DNA of 64,000 nucleotides from Halorubrum cibi (lineage in GTDB: Archaea > Halobacteriota > Halobacteria > Halobacteriales > Haloferacaceae), in assembly GCF_900182635.1 (NCBI RefSeq), contig NZ_FXTD01000006.1, positions 62,001-126,000 on the forward strand, written 5' to 3'. The translations under genes were made by a program, and so were the position numbers. The notes beneath the pieces are model-generated. The model had not been told where the DNA came from. It was given only the letters and a program-made list of their open reading frames with translations, and made no database searches. How positions within the stretch are numbered: the stretch's first letter is position 1; each line of letters starts with the position of its first letter. This document shows, one piece after another, positions 7,954 through 16,747 of this stretch.

Positions 7954-9221
7954 GCGGGGACGTCGGTCCCGCGGACGACGCCACCGCCGGCGTCGCCGCC
8001 GCGGACGACACCGGCGATGGCGACGCCGCGGACCGCCCCTCCGCCGGCGGTCCGCTCGTCGCCGTCCGCGATCTGACCGTCTCCTTCGGTGACATCGAGG
8101 CGGTCTCCGGGGTCGACCTGACCGTCGAGCGGGGAACGCTCGTCGGTCTCGTCGGTCCGAATGGCGCGGGAAAGACGACCGCGCTCCGAGCGATCACGGG
8201 GGCGCTCGAGGCCGACGAGGGCGACGTGCGTCTCGACGGCGACCCGACGTCGGAGCTGTCGGCCCGCGAGGTCGCTCGCCGGGTGGCGAGCGTGCCGCAG
8301 GAGACCGGGCTCTCCTTCGACTTCCCGGTCCGCCACGTCGTCGAGATGGGTCGAACCCCGTACCTCGGGCGGTTCGACGGACACGACGCCGAGGACGCGG
8401 CCGCGGTCGACGAGGCGATGGCCGCCGCCGGTGTCGAACGGTTCGCCGACCGGTCCATAACCGAGGTGTCGGGGGGCGAGCGCCAGCGCGTCCTCCTCGC
8501 GCGGGCGCTGGCTCAGGAGACGCCGACGCTGCTGCTCGACGAGCCGACGGCGAGCCTCGACGTGAACCACGCCGTGGCGACGATGGAACTGGTCCGCGAC
8601 ATCGCCGACGACGGCCGCGCCGCGATCGCGGCGATCCACGACCTCGACATGGCGGCCCGCTACTGCGACCGGATCGTCGTCATCGCCGGCGGCCGGGTCC
8701 GCGCCGACGGCCCGCCGGCGGACGTGCTCGACGCCGCGGCGGTCCGCGACGCGTTCGACGCGGAAGCGTTCGTCGGCCGGAACCCGGCGACCGGGACGCC
8801 CGCGGTCACGGCCTTCCCGCGGTCCGAAGTCGACTCCCGTCGGGTCCACGTCGTCGGTACCGGCCCGGACGCGGCGCGGGTCGTGGCGCGGCTCGCGGCC
8901 GCCGGCCACGAGACCTCTCTCGGCGTCGTTCCCGAGGGCGACGCCGCCGCCGTGGCCGCCGCGGACGCGAGCGCGAGGGTAGTGACCGTCCCGCCCTTCG
9001 CCGGCGTCGACGACGAGTCGCTGGCGGCGGCGAGCGAACTGGCCGCCGACGCGGACGTCGCGGTCGTCGTCGGCGGAGACGGGGGGTACTCCGACGGGAC
9101 GGACCCCTACCGAATGGACTCATGCGATCGGATCGCGGGCGCGGTGGAGCGCGTCGTCGAGGTCCCGAGCGACGTCGCCGGCGAGGACTTGCTGGCCGCG
9201 GTGGCGGACGCCACGGCGTAG
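7950..9221 (+). CDS. btuD: Corrinoid ABC transporter ATPase with C-terminal extension
   Basis: 423 residues from a GTG that overlaps the btuC stop by 4 nt (GTGA). After an acidic ~35-residue leader come Walker A GPNGAGKT (69-76), Q-loop VPQETG, signature VSGGERQ, Walker B LLLDEP and the H-loop HD, so the ATPase is complete within about 290 residues. The remaining ~130 residues form a second domain beginning RRVHVVGTGPDAARVV, which resembles a small Rossmann-like fold (VVVGG and repeated beta-alpha pattern) and is absent from bacterial BtuD. Its role is unknown. Confidence 0.9.
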   Translation: MSGDVGPADDATAGVAAADDTGDGDAADRPSAGGPLVAVRDLTVSFGDIEAVSGVDLTVERGTLVGLVGPNGAGKTTALRAITGALEADEGDVRLDGDPTSELSAREVARRVASVPQETGLSFDFPVRHVVEMGRTPYLGRFDGHDAEDAAAVDEAMAAAGVERFADRSITEVSGGERQRVLLARALAQETPTLLLDEPTASLDVNHAVATMELVRDIADDGRAAIAAIHDLDMAARYCDRIVVIAGGRVRADGPPADVLDAAAVRDAFDAEAFVGRNPATGTPAVTAFPRSEVDSRRVHVVGTGPDAARVVARLAAAGHETSLGVVPEGDAAAVAAADASARVVTVPPFAGVDDESLAAASELAADADVAVVVGGDGGYSDGTDPYRMDSCDRIAGAVERVVEVPSDVAGEDLLAAVADATA

Positions 9222-9300
9222 TCCCTCCGCCCGCCGCATCCCGCCGCGTCCGTCCCCGCGAAGCGTCACGCTTTATCCGACCGCCCCCCTCCGTCCGCCA

Positions 9301-10290
9301 ATGAGCGTCCCCTGCGTCGCCGTCGAGCGCGAGCGCGGCGAGGCCGTCCGCGCGCGGCTCGCCGAGGTCGACCTCCTCGACGGCGACCACGAGATCGCCG
9401 TCGACGACGGGACCATCTACGTCCCGGTCACCGATCCGTCGGCGGTCCCCGCCGACCTCGCCGACCGGATCGTCGAGCGTGACGCGGCCGAGCGCGACCG
9501 GCCGCGGACGCCCGCCGACCTGCTCGGCTACGAGCCGTCACTGGAGCGGCTCGGCGACATCGTGATCGTCGACGAGGACGACGACGAGCGCGCCCGCGAG
9601 ATCGCCGACGCCGTGATGGCCTCTGACCTGCCGTGTGCGACCGTCCTCAACCGGGCGTCGCCGATCGAGGGGGAGCTACGCGTCCGCGAGTGGGACGTGC
9701 TCGCGGGGAACGGCACCGAGACCGTCCACCGCGAGTACGGCCACGAGTTCGCGCTCGACGTCGCCGAGGTGTACTTCTCCCCGCGGCTCGCGACGGAGCG
9801 CCACCGCGTGATCGAGCGGGTGGGTCCGGACGAACGAGTCGTCGACATGTTCGCGGGCGTCGGCCCGTACGCGGTCCCGATGGCCGCTCGCGGTGCCGAC
9901 GTCGTCGCCTGCGATCTCAACGAGGCGGCGATCGCGTACCTCGAGGAGAACGCCGAGCGCAACGGCGTGGCCGACCGGGTGACGGCGATCGCCGGCGACG
10001 TGCGCGAGACGACCGCGGCGTACGCGGACTCGGCCGACCGGCTCGTGATGAACCTCCCGCACTCCGCCGACGAGTTCCTCGAGACCGCGGTGTCGCTCGC
10101 GGGCGACGACTGCGTCATTCACTACTACGACATCCAACACGAGGACGACCCGTTCGGCCCCGGCGAGCGGGCGATCCGCGCGGCCGCGGGCGACGAGTAC
10201 GAGGTCGTCGTGGAGACCGAACGCGTCGTCCGGTCGTACGCGCCCCACGAGTACAACGTCTGTCTCGACGTCCGGCTAACCCGGTCGTGA
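9301..10290 (+). CDS. Trm5/Taw2-like tRNA methyltransferase
   Basis: 329 residues. The C-terminal class I SAM domain has motif I VVDMFAGVGPYAVP, motif II VVACDLNEAAI, a GDVRET acidic motif and motif IV MNLPHSADEFL, the pattern of the archaeal Trm5 group that makes m1G at position 37 of tRNA or acts in wyosine synthesis. The N-terminal third matches the D1/D2 tRNA-recognition region, including LLGYEPSLERLGDIVIVDE. The ATG lies about 27 nt downstream of a CTTTATCC box (near 9270), consistent with a leaderless gene. Trm5 versus Taw2 cannot be separated by eye. Confidence 0.88.
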   Translation: MSVPCVAVERERGEAVRARLAEVDLLDGDHEIAVDDGTIYVPVTDPSAVPADLADRIVERDAAERDRPRTPADLLGYEPSLERLGDIVIVDEDDDERAREIADAVMASDLPCATVLNRASPIEGELRVREWDVLAGNGTETVHREYGHEFALDVAEVYFSPRLATERHRVIERVGPDERVVDMFAGVGPYAVPMAARGADVVACDLNEAAIAYLEENAERNGVADRVTAIAGDVRETTAAYADSADRLVMNLPHSADEFLETAVSLAGDDCVIHYYDIQHEDDPFGPGERAIRAAAGDEYEVVVETERVVRSYAPHEYNVCLDVRLTRS

Positions 10291-10330
10291 GTGGTGGTCG
10301 AACCGACGGCTGACGACGCACCGCCCGCGG

Positions 10331-10744
10331 TCAGTACGCGATCAGCGCGACCGCGACGACGGCCGCGGCGATCCCCGCCAGGTCGCTTATCTCAGGGGCG
10401 TTGCCGAAGACGAGGAAGCCGAGCGCCGCGGCAACGACGAAGTACATCGCCGTGATCGTCGTCGCGATCCCCGCCGAGCCGACCTGGAGCGCCGCGTAGT
10501 AGGCGACCGCCCCGACGCCGGAGGCGACGCCGGCGAGGCCCGCGAACCAGAGCGCGGTCGGGTCGTTGCCGAGGAACGCCGTCCCGCGATACCAGACGTA
10601 GACCCCGGCGACGGCGATGGCGACCGAGTAGGAGATTATCATCGCGATCTCGGGAGGCATCGACCGGGTCGCCACGTCGGCGAACAGCGCCCAGAACCCC
10701 CACGCGATCGCGCCGACCAGCGCGAGGAGGACGACCTGGTTCAT
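10331..10744 (-). CDS. Half-size EamA/DMT transporter
   Basis: 137 residues with five hydrophobic helices, starting MNQVVLLALVGAIAWGFWAL. It corresponds to a single EamA repeat with PPEIAMIISY and a GSAGIATTITAMYFVVAAA stretch typical of the drug/metabolite transporter superfamily. Full-length members have two such repeats and ten helices, so this one probably works as a dimer, like small DMT proteins. Substrate unknown. It is convergent with the Trm5-like gene, with only 40 nt between stops. Confidence 0.82.
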   Translation of the reverse strand: MNQVVLLALVGAIAWGFWALFADVATRSMPPEIAMIISYSVAIAVAGVYVWYRGTAFLGNDPTALWFAGLAGVASGVGAVAYYAALQVGSAGIATTITAMYFVVAAALGFLVFGNAPEISDLAGIAAAVVAVALIAY

Positions 10745-11484
10745 CGACGGTCCCTACCCCTCGCGTCCTCGCTTCGGACGTATCTCGGTCGCAGGCGGTC
10801 CTCGATCGCGGCCGACGCGGTCGGCGGTGTGAGACGCATACGCCGACTGGAACCGGCGTCGTGAAAAGCGAACCGCGATCCGGTCGGTACCGGACGCGTG
10901 CGGTTCCCGAATCGGACCGGATCAGACCGGATCGGATCGGGCCATGCTGGATCGAATCGACCGGGTTGGATCGGATCCGCGTGGAGAACGCCGTCGTCCC
11001 CGAGCGACGGTCGGGGCGGACGGCTACGGCCCGTCACATGACGAGATCCGCGGCCGGGGAGGCGGGGCCAGAGGCGATCTCGCGCTTGGCACGTCGAGGA
11101 CGTGGATCACACGTTGGCCGCGGTCGTTGCTGACAGCCGATGACCGATCGCCGGCGATTCGTGGGGAACGTCGCCGGCGGGTCGTCGCCGCCCGATACGG
11201 GCTCCGATCGGGCAGACACCGATGGGGAGCCGATCTCGCCGCCGAGAGGCGGCCGGTGTCTTTCGGCATCCGATGAATGTTCAACGTTGTATTTATGCTT
11301 TTTCCTTATATACGTATCAAGAAACGGAATACTGTGAAACGATCGAGTACGTATTACGCCGATTAGATCGGATATCGAACATCACTGGCGCGATTCGATC
11401 GGAGACGGTTCGGGGATCGGCGATCCCGTCGACGGCTCCGTTTCGGAACCCTTATTTTCGTCATCGGGGTATGAACGGATGCGC
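10745..11484. other. 740-nt gap: GGATC-type simple repeats then an AT-rich stretch
   Basis: No convincing gene. About 10910-10980 consists of short degenerate repeats of CGGATCGGATC/GACCGGATC, which make long open frames of low-complexity Arg/Pro/Asp composition that I reject as genes. About 11270-11400 is strikingly AT-rich for this genome, with TATTTATG (about 11288) and CTTATATACG (about 11304) boxes that could drive a rightward transcript, and a GGGATC-GGC-GATCCC mini-hairpin near 11413-11427. Nothing here resembles a known RNA family by eye. Confidence 0.5.
11452..11458 (+). promoter_or_regulatory. TATA box of the tRNA-Thr gene
   Basis: TTATTTT ends 26 nt before the first base of the tRNA, the usual archaeal spacing for a transcript starting at or just before the mature 5' end. 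Confidence 0.6.
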
Positions 11485-11557
11485 GCCGGGGTAGCTCAGC
11501 TGGCAGAGCGATTCCTTCGTAAGGAATAGGTCGAGGGTTCAAATCCCTCCTCCGGCT
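11485..11557 (+). tRNA. tRNA-Thr, anticodon CGT
   Basis: 73 nt folding into a full cloverleaf by hand: acceptor stem GCCGGGG with CTCCGGC (one G-U pair), D arm GCTC/GAGC, anticodon stem ATTCC/GGAAT with loop TTCGTAA placing CGT at positions 34-36, and T stem GAGGG/CCCTC around TTCAAAT. The discriminator base is T and no 3' CCA is encoded. CGT reads the Thr codon ACG. No intron is present. Confidence 0.96.
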
Positions 11558-11612
11558 CTCGCTTCACTTCGTCCACCACGGGATTGTGACCGATAGCGGC
11601 GCTGATGTTTGG

Positions 11613-11620
11613 TTTTTTTT
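11613..11620 (+). terminator. T-tract terminator after tRNA-Thr
   Basis: A run of eight T residues about 55 nt beyond the tRNA 3' end, followed by GGGTTTGG. Oligo-T tracts are the normal archaeal termination signal, and such a run is rare in this GC-rich sequence. Confidence 0.65.
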
Positions 11621-11778
11621 GGGTTTGGCTAAAGATAGATGGTGTATCCGTTCCCTGCTCGCGCCCTCCCGTCGGTCGGCGTTCGCTGAGGGAGAGGTCC
11701 TAGCGCCTACTTTCAGCCACTCAGAACGCACTCTCTACTGACGATTCCTACGGAATCGAGAGGAAGGGAAGCGGCGGG

Positions 11779-12825
11779 CTACGCCGAGAGTTCCTCGACG
11801 ACCTCGCCCACCCGATCGATCGCGTCCTCGACGTCCCCGTCGTCGATCCCGAGGTTCGTCGTGAACCGCGTCGTGTACGTGTCGAACTCGCCGCAGCCGA
11901 CGCCGGCGTCCGTACAGGCCTCGACGAGGTCGCTCGCCTCGATCCCGGCCGCCTCGGTGTCGGCGACGACGATGTTCGTGTCGGGTTCGGGAACCGAGAC
12001 GCCGGGAAGCGCGTCGAGCCCGGCCGCGAGGGCGGCGGCGTTTGCGTGGTCCTCCGCGAGACGCTCGACGTTCTCCAGCGCGAGCAGGCCGGGCGCGGCG
12101 ATCATCCCCGCCTGACGCATCCCGCCGCCGAACAGCTTGCGGACCCGCCGGGCCTCGTCGATGAACGCCTCGTCGCCGGCGAGGATCGAGCCGACCGGCG
12201 CACCGAGTCCCTTCGAGAGACAGAAAGTGACGCTGTCGATCTCCTCGAGCAACGAGGGAACGGACGTACCGAGCGCGACGCTCGCGTTGAACACGCGTGC
12301 GCCGTCGAGGTGAACCGGCACGCCGGCGTCGTGCGCGGCGGTCGCGGCCGCGTCGAGCCGCGCTTTGGGAACCGCGACTCCCCCGCGGTAGTTGTGGGTG
12401 TTCTCGAGGCTCAAGAGACCGGTCCCCGGCCGGTGGAGGTCCTCCTCGACGACCTCCCGCTCGACCTCCTCGGCGGTCGGGACGCACCGATCGCCGGCGT
12501 CGATCGTCCGGGTCTGAAGCCCCGAGAGCGCCGACGCGCCCGCGAGCTCCCACCGGTAGACGTGCGACTCACGCTCGAGGAGGATCTCCTGTCCGGGCTC
12601 GGTGTGGACGCTGATCGCGATCTGGTTCGCCATCGTCCCGCTCGGCGTGTAGAGGGCGGCCTCCGTGCCGACGGCCTCGGCCGCGCGGCGCTCCAGCTCG
12701 TTGACCGTCGGGTCGTCGCGGTACACGTCGTCGCCGACCTCGGCGTCCCGCGCCGCGTCCCGCATCGCTTCCGAGGGCTTCGTGACGGTGTCGGATCGCA
12801 TGTCGATGAAGTCGTCCGTGGACAT
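11779..12825 (-). CDS. ltaE: Low-specificity L-threonine aldolase
   Basis: 348 residues of the fold-type I PLP beta-eliminating lyase family. Seen are the N-terminal DMRSDTVTKPSEAMRDA, GDDVYRDDPTVNELE, the TPSGTMANQIAI loop, HLDGARVFNA (Asp and Arg that bind PLP and carboxylate) and the Schiff-base lysine in FCLSKGLGAPVGS. This enzyme cleaves L-threonine or allo-threonine to glycine and acetaldehyde. The start at 12825 gives the canonical N-terminus. A 7-bp hairpin (CGATTCC-TAC-GGAATCG, 11742-11758) lies just after the stop and may help termination. Confidence 0.93.
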   Translation of the reverse strand: MSTDDFIDMRSDTVTKPSEAMRDAARDAEVGDDVYRDDPTVNELERRAAEAVGTEAALYTPSGTMANQIAISVHTEPGQEILLERESHVYRWELAGASALSGLQTRTIDAGDRCVPTAEEVEREVVEEDLHRPGTGLLSLENTHNYRGGVAVPKARLDAAATAAHDAGVPVHLDGARVFNASVALGTSVPSLLEEIDSVTFCLSKGLGAPVGSILAGDEAFIDEARRVRKLFGGGMRQAGMIAAPGLLALENVERLAEDHANAAALAAGLDALPGVSVPEPDTNIVVADTEAAGIEASDLVEACTDAGVGCGEFDTYTTRFTTNLGIDDGDVEDAIDRVGEVVEELSA

Positions 12826-12938
12826 TCTTGTGCCGCCGTTTCGCGGCCGGCATCAAATAGCCCGCGCTCTCGGAACCGCCTCGTTTCCGGGATTCCGCGA
12901 GCGCGTCCTTCTTAACGCGGCCGGCCGTGTCACGCGAC

Positions 12939-14465
12939 ATGGCAACGGAAGCCGCACCCGACGACGGGTCCGACGCCCCGGACGCGTACGACGCCCTCCT
13001 CGAGCGCGCGAAGCGCTGGAACGCGGTCGGCAGCGCCGCGGGCGTCCTCGGCTGGGACCAGCAGGTGATGATGCCCGAGGGCGGCACGCCCGCCCGCTCG
13101 AAACAGCTCTCCGCGCTCTCGTCGGTCCGCCACGACATGCTGACCGACGACGAGACCGCCGACCTCCTCGCGGAGCTCTCGGACGCCGACCTGACCGACG
13201 AGGAGTCCGCGGTCGTCCGCGAGATCCGCCGAGACCACGAGCGCGCCGACGCGGTCCCCGGCGAACTCGTCGAGCGGATCTCCGAGGCGAGTTCCGAGGC
13301 GCTCGCGGCTTGGGAGGAGGCGCGGGCCGAGGACGACTTCGAGGCGTTCGCGCCGCACCTGGAGCGCCAGGTCGAACTCAAACGCGAGTACGCCGACCAC
13401 GTCGCCCCCGACCGCGATCCCTACGAGGTCCTCTTCGAGGAGTACGAGCCGTGCCTCTCCATCGAGCGTGCGGAGGAGATCCTCGAGGAGCTTCGGGAGA
13501 CGCTCGTCCCCGTGATCGACGCGATCCGCGAGTCCGACCGCGACCTCGCCGTCGACACCTTCGAGGGGACCTTCCCGACCGACGACCAGGAGGCGCTCGC
13601 GCGCGACGCCCTGGAGACGGTGGGATACGACTTCGACCGCGGTCGGCTGGACGTCTCCTCGCACCCGTTCACCTCCGGCAACCAGTTCGACTGTCGGGTG
13701 ACGACGCGGTTCGACGAGTCCGACCCGCTCGCCGCGGTGGGGTCGACGATCCACGAGTTCGGCCACGCCCAGTACAACCTCGGGTTGCCGCGGGAACACT
13801 GGGGGACGCCGCTCGGGGAGTCTCGCGACCTCTCGGTCCACGAGTCGCAGTCGCGGCTCTGGGAGAACCACGTCGGCCGGAGCCGGGCGTTCTGGGAGCT
13901 ATTCCTCCCGGCGTTCAAGGAGCGCTTCCCCGACACTGCCGACGCGACCGTCGAGGACGCCTACGAGGCCGTAAACCAGGTGTACGAGGACAACCTCGTC
14001 CGCGTCGAGGCCGACGAGCTCACCTACCACCTCCACATCGTCGTCCGCTTCGAGATCGAGCGCGACCTGGTCCGCGGCGACCTCGCGATCGAGGACGTGC
14101 CCGAGGTCTGGAACGACAAGTACGAGGAGTACCTCGGGATCCGACCCGAGAGCGACGCGGAGGGCTGTCTCCAGGACATCCACTGGAGCCACGGCAACTT
14201 CGGCTACTTCCCGACGTACTCGCTCGGCTCCGTCATGGCCGCACAGCTGTACGCGGCCGCCGAGAGCGAGATCGACGACCTGGAGGGGTCGATCGCCGAC
14301 GGCGACTTCGACCCGCTCCGCGAGTGGCTCGGCGAGAACGTCCACCGGCACGGCTCCCGCTACGAGACGAACGAGCTGGTGAGGCGGGCGACCGGCGAGG
14401 ACTTCTCCGCGGACGCGTTCCTCGCTTACGTCGATGAGAAGTACGGCGAGCTGTACGACCTCTAG
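12939..14465 (+). CDS. Carboxypeptidase M32 (Taq-type metallocarboxypeptidase)
   Basis: 508 residues. The HEXXH zinc site is IHEFGHAQYN (near residue 273), with the M32 motif DQQVMMPEGGTPARS near the N-terminus, HPFTSGNQFDCRVTTR before the active site and ESQSRLWENHVGRS after it, which supplies the third zinc ligand Glu. The all-helical enzyme removes C-terminal residues from peptides in the cytoplasm. The ATG at 12939 is preferred over an in-frame GTG at 12927 because a CTTAAC TATA-like box near 12911 lies about 27 nt upstream of the ATG. Confidence 0.94.
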   Translation: MATEAAPDDGSDAPDAYDALLERAKRWNAVGSAAGVLGWDQQVMMPEGGTPARSKQLSALSSVRHDMLTDDETADLLAELSDADLTDEESAVVREIRRDHERADAVPGELVERISEASSEALAAWEEARAEDDFEAFAPHLERQVELKREYADHVAPDRDPYEVLFEEYEPCLSIERAEEILEELRETLVPVIDAIRESDRDLAVDTFEGTFPTDDQEALARDALETVGYDFDRGRLDVSSHPFTSGNQFDCRVTTRFDESDPLAAVGSTIHEFGHAQYNLGLPREHWGTPLGESRDLSVHESQSRLWENHVGRSRAFWELFLPAFKERFPDTADATVEDAYEAVNQVYEDNLVRVEADELTYHLHIVVRFEIERDLVRGDLAIEDVPEVWNDKYEEYLGIRPESDAEGCLQDIHWSHGNFGYFPTYSLGSVMAAQLYAAAESEIDDLEGSIADGDFDPLREWLGENVHRHGSRYETNELVRRATGEDFSADAFLAYVDEKYGELYDL

Positions 14466-14491
14466 GGCGCGTCTAGGGTCGCGTCCCGAAC

Positions 14492-15574
14492 TCACTCCTC
14501 CTCGGCGACCCGCTCGCCGACGTCGAGCCCGTTCGCGAGCGCGGCGTGGAGCCGTCCCTCGCCGGCGATCCAGTCGCCGAGGACGTACAGCCCCTCGCGC
14601 GCCGCGGCGTCGACCGGGTCCTCCCCGTCGACCGGATCGCGGTCGAGTTCACCCTCCGGGATCGCGTAGCGCCACCCCTGGTGGTCCGTCCAGTCGGGGT
14701 CCAGCAGGCGGTCGTCGCCCACGATCTCGGCGGCGTGACCGGCCAGTTCGGCGACGTTGTCGGCGGGGTCGGCGTCGTAGCGCTCGGCCGACCAGTCGCC
14801 GCCGGCCTGGACGACGAGCAGCGACTCGCCGTCGGGGACGTGCCCGGCCTTACACTCCTCGCGGGAGATCCAGCCGACCTCGTGTTGTTTGTCCGTGTTG
14901 ACGAGCCCGTAGTACGGTCGGTCGAGCGCGAACGAGTAGTGGAGGACCGCGGTCCAGACGGTGCGGTAGGGCACGTCGGCGGCGGCCGCCCGAAGCGACT
15001 CTCGGGCCGGCGACTCCCACTCGGCGTCGGCGAGGAGATCGGCGGTCTGCGGGGCCGGCGGGTTCACGAGGAGCACGTCGAAGGGTCCCCACGAGTCGCC
15101 GTCGGTGTCGACGAGGGTCCACGCGTCGTCGCGGTCGCTCCCGCCACCCCCTGCCCGCCGGATCGTCTCGACGCGAGTCCGTCGGTGGACCGTCGCGTCG
15201 GTCTCGCCGAAGAGCCGCTTCGCGATCTGGGTCAGTCCCTTCCGATAGCTCCACTTGTGTCCGTCGGCGTCGCGGCCGGGAGACACCTCGCCCGACTCCT
15301 CGAAGGTGTAGATCGGCTCCGTCACCTCGACCATCCCCTCGTCGTCGAGCACCTCGGTCACGAGGTCGACGACCCGCTCGTCGTCGGATCTGAGGTAGTT
15401 CGCGCCGTAATCGTACACGAGGTCGCGGTCGTCGTTCCGTCGGGTCGCGGCCCGGCCGCAGAGCCCGCCCGACTTCTCGAGAACGGTCACCTCCGCGTCC
15501 GGGACGGCCGAGTCGAGGACGTGGGTCGCCGCCGCCGCGGCCGCGCCCGCGCCGACGATTCCGATGGTGGTCAT
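14492..15574 (-). CDS. FAD-dependent oxidoreductase (renalase/amine oxidase-like)
   Basis: 360 residues. The N-terminal FAD-binding motif GIVGAGAAAAAATH is followed by VTVLEKSGGLCGRAATRR, the arrangement seen in the renalase-like branch of the amine oxidase superfamily. The C-terminus ends with LYVLGDWIAGEGRLHAALANG, the conserved GD-containing FAD motif. Alternative in-frame starts up to 15679 exist but would put extra residues before the Rossmann motif, so 15574 is chosen. Substrate is unknown; the gene sits next to a sensor kinase on the same strand with only a 44-nt gap. Confidence 0.85.
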   Translation of the reverse strand: MTTIGIVGAGAAAAAATHVLDSAVPDAEVTVLEKSGGLCGRAATRRNDDRDLVYDYGANYLRSDDERVVDLVTEVLDDEGMVEVTEPIYTFEESGEVSPGRDADGHKWSYRKGLTQIAKRLFGETDATVHRRTRVETIRRAGGGGSDRDDAWTLVDTDGDSWGPFDVLLVNPPAPQTADLLADAEWESPARESLRAAAADVPYRTVWTAVLHYSFALDRPYYGLVNTDKQHEVGWISREECKAGHVPDGESLLVVQAGGDWSAERYDADPADNVAELAGHAAEIVGDDRLLDPDWTDHQGWRYAIPEGELDRDPVDGEDPVDAAAREGLYVLGDWIAGEGRLHAALANGLDVGERVAEEE

Positions 15575-15618
15575 GGACGTGTGAGCGTACGGCCGCCGAG
15601 GGATAACGGTTGCCGAGG

Positions 15619-16641
15619 TCAGAAGGCGATCTCGAAGCGCGCCCCGCCGCCGTCTCCCTCGGTCGCCGAGACCTCCCACCCGTGTCCCTCCGCGATCTGC
15701 GCCACGATCGAGAGCCCGTATCCGGTCCCCTCCTCGCTCGTCGAGTAGCCGTACTCGAACACCTCCCTACGCACGTCCTCGGGGATCCCCGGACCGTCGT
15801 CAGCGACGTACAGCGTTCCGCCGTCGGGCGTTCTCCCCACGCTGACGGTCGCGTCGTCGCCGCCGTGGTCGACCGCGTTTCGAAAGAGGTTCTCCAGGAG
15901 TTCGCGGAACCGGCTCTCGTCGGCGTCGATCTCGCCCAGATCGCCGTCGATCCGCAGCGTGGCCCCGTCCGTCTCCACGTTCCGCCACGACTCGCGAACG
16001 ACCGCCTCGACGTCGACGGCCTCGGTCTCGCCGATCGACCGGCCGTCCTTCGAGAGCGCGAGCACGTCGTCGACGAGGTCGTCGATCCGCGAAAGCGACT
16101 CCGCGATGTTGTCCAGTTCGGGGGCGTCGTGCTCCTCTCGCGCGATGTCCGTGTAGCCGATCGCGACCGAGAGCGGGTTGCGGATGTCGTGTGCGAGGAT
16201 GTCCGCGAACTCGTCGAGCCGCTCCTTCTGGTCGCGGAGCTGTTCCTCCCGGCGTTTCCGTTCGGTGATGTCACGGATGATCCCCGTGAAGTACTGCTCT
16301 CCGTCGTACTCGTGTTCCCGGAGGCTGATGAGCGTCGGCACTTCGTGGCCCGCCTTGTGCTCGGCGGGCAGTTCGATCCCGTCCCAGTCGATGTTCCGAT
16401 CGCCCGTCTCGACGTACGACGCGAGCGCGGCCATGTGGACCGGCTGGAGCCGCTCCGGGATGATCTTCATCTTCGAACTGCCGATCAGCTCCTCGGGCGC
16501 GTACCCGAGGATGTCCTCGACCGCCGCGTTGGCGTAGACGATCTCGCTCTCGGCGTCGATCGTCAACATTCCCTCCGAGGCGTTCTCGACGAGCGTCCGG
16601 TAGAAGTCGTCCGAGTCGGCGGGAGACGTGGAGGGATCCAT
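15619..16641 (-). CDS. PAS-domain sensor histidine kinase
   Basis: 340 residues, no membrane segment. An N-terminal PAS domain spans about residues 10-130 (VENASEGMLTIDAESEIVYAN, ILGYAPEELIGS, EYDGEQYFTGIIRDITERK). It is followed by a coiled-coil linker, the phospho-acceptor H-box LAHDIRNPLSVAIGY, and the HATPase_c domain with an N-box LLENLFRNAVDHG, G1 DDGPGIPEDV and G2 GTGYGLSIV. A soluble cytoplasmic kinase; signal unknown. No dedicated response regulator gene is adjacent, as is common in haloarchaea. Confidence 0.93.
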   Translation of the reverse strand: MDPSTSPADSDDFYRTLVENASEGMLTIDAESEIVYANAAVEDILGYAPEELIGSSKMKIIPERLQPVHMAALASYVETGDRNIDWDGIELPAEHKAGHEVPTLISLREHEYDGEQYFTGIIRDITERKRREEQLRDQKERLDEFADILAHDIRNPLSVAIGYTDIAREEHDAPELDNIAESLSRIDDLVDDVLALSKDGRSIGETEAVDVEAVVRESWRNVETDGATLRIDGDLGEIDADESRFRELLENLFRNAVDHGGDDATVSVGRTPDGGTLYVADDGPGIPEDVRREVFEYGYSTSEEGTGYGLSIVAQIAEGHGWEVSATEGDGGGARFEIAF

Positions 16642-16747
16642 TCGTCCTCTGGAAGTCCCTGAACCTCCCGACAGTTAACCTTTGATACCGGTCAGTTCGG
16701 GACGGCGGGACGAAGACGATCGGTTCGGGGCGGCGAGACGAACCGAA

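Noticed and set aside
10741-11337. Several short ORFs between the EamA gene and tRNA-Thr
   Set aside because: They cross simple GGATC-type repeats or AT-rich sequence, have no start-site signals and give low-complexity peptides.
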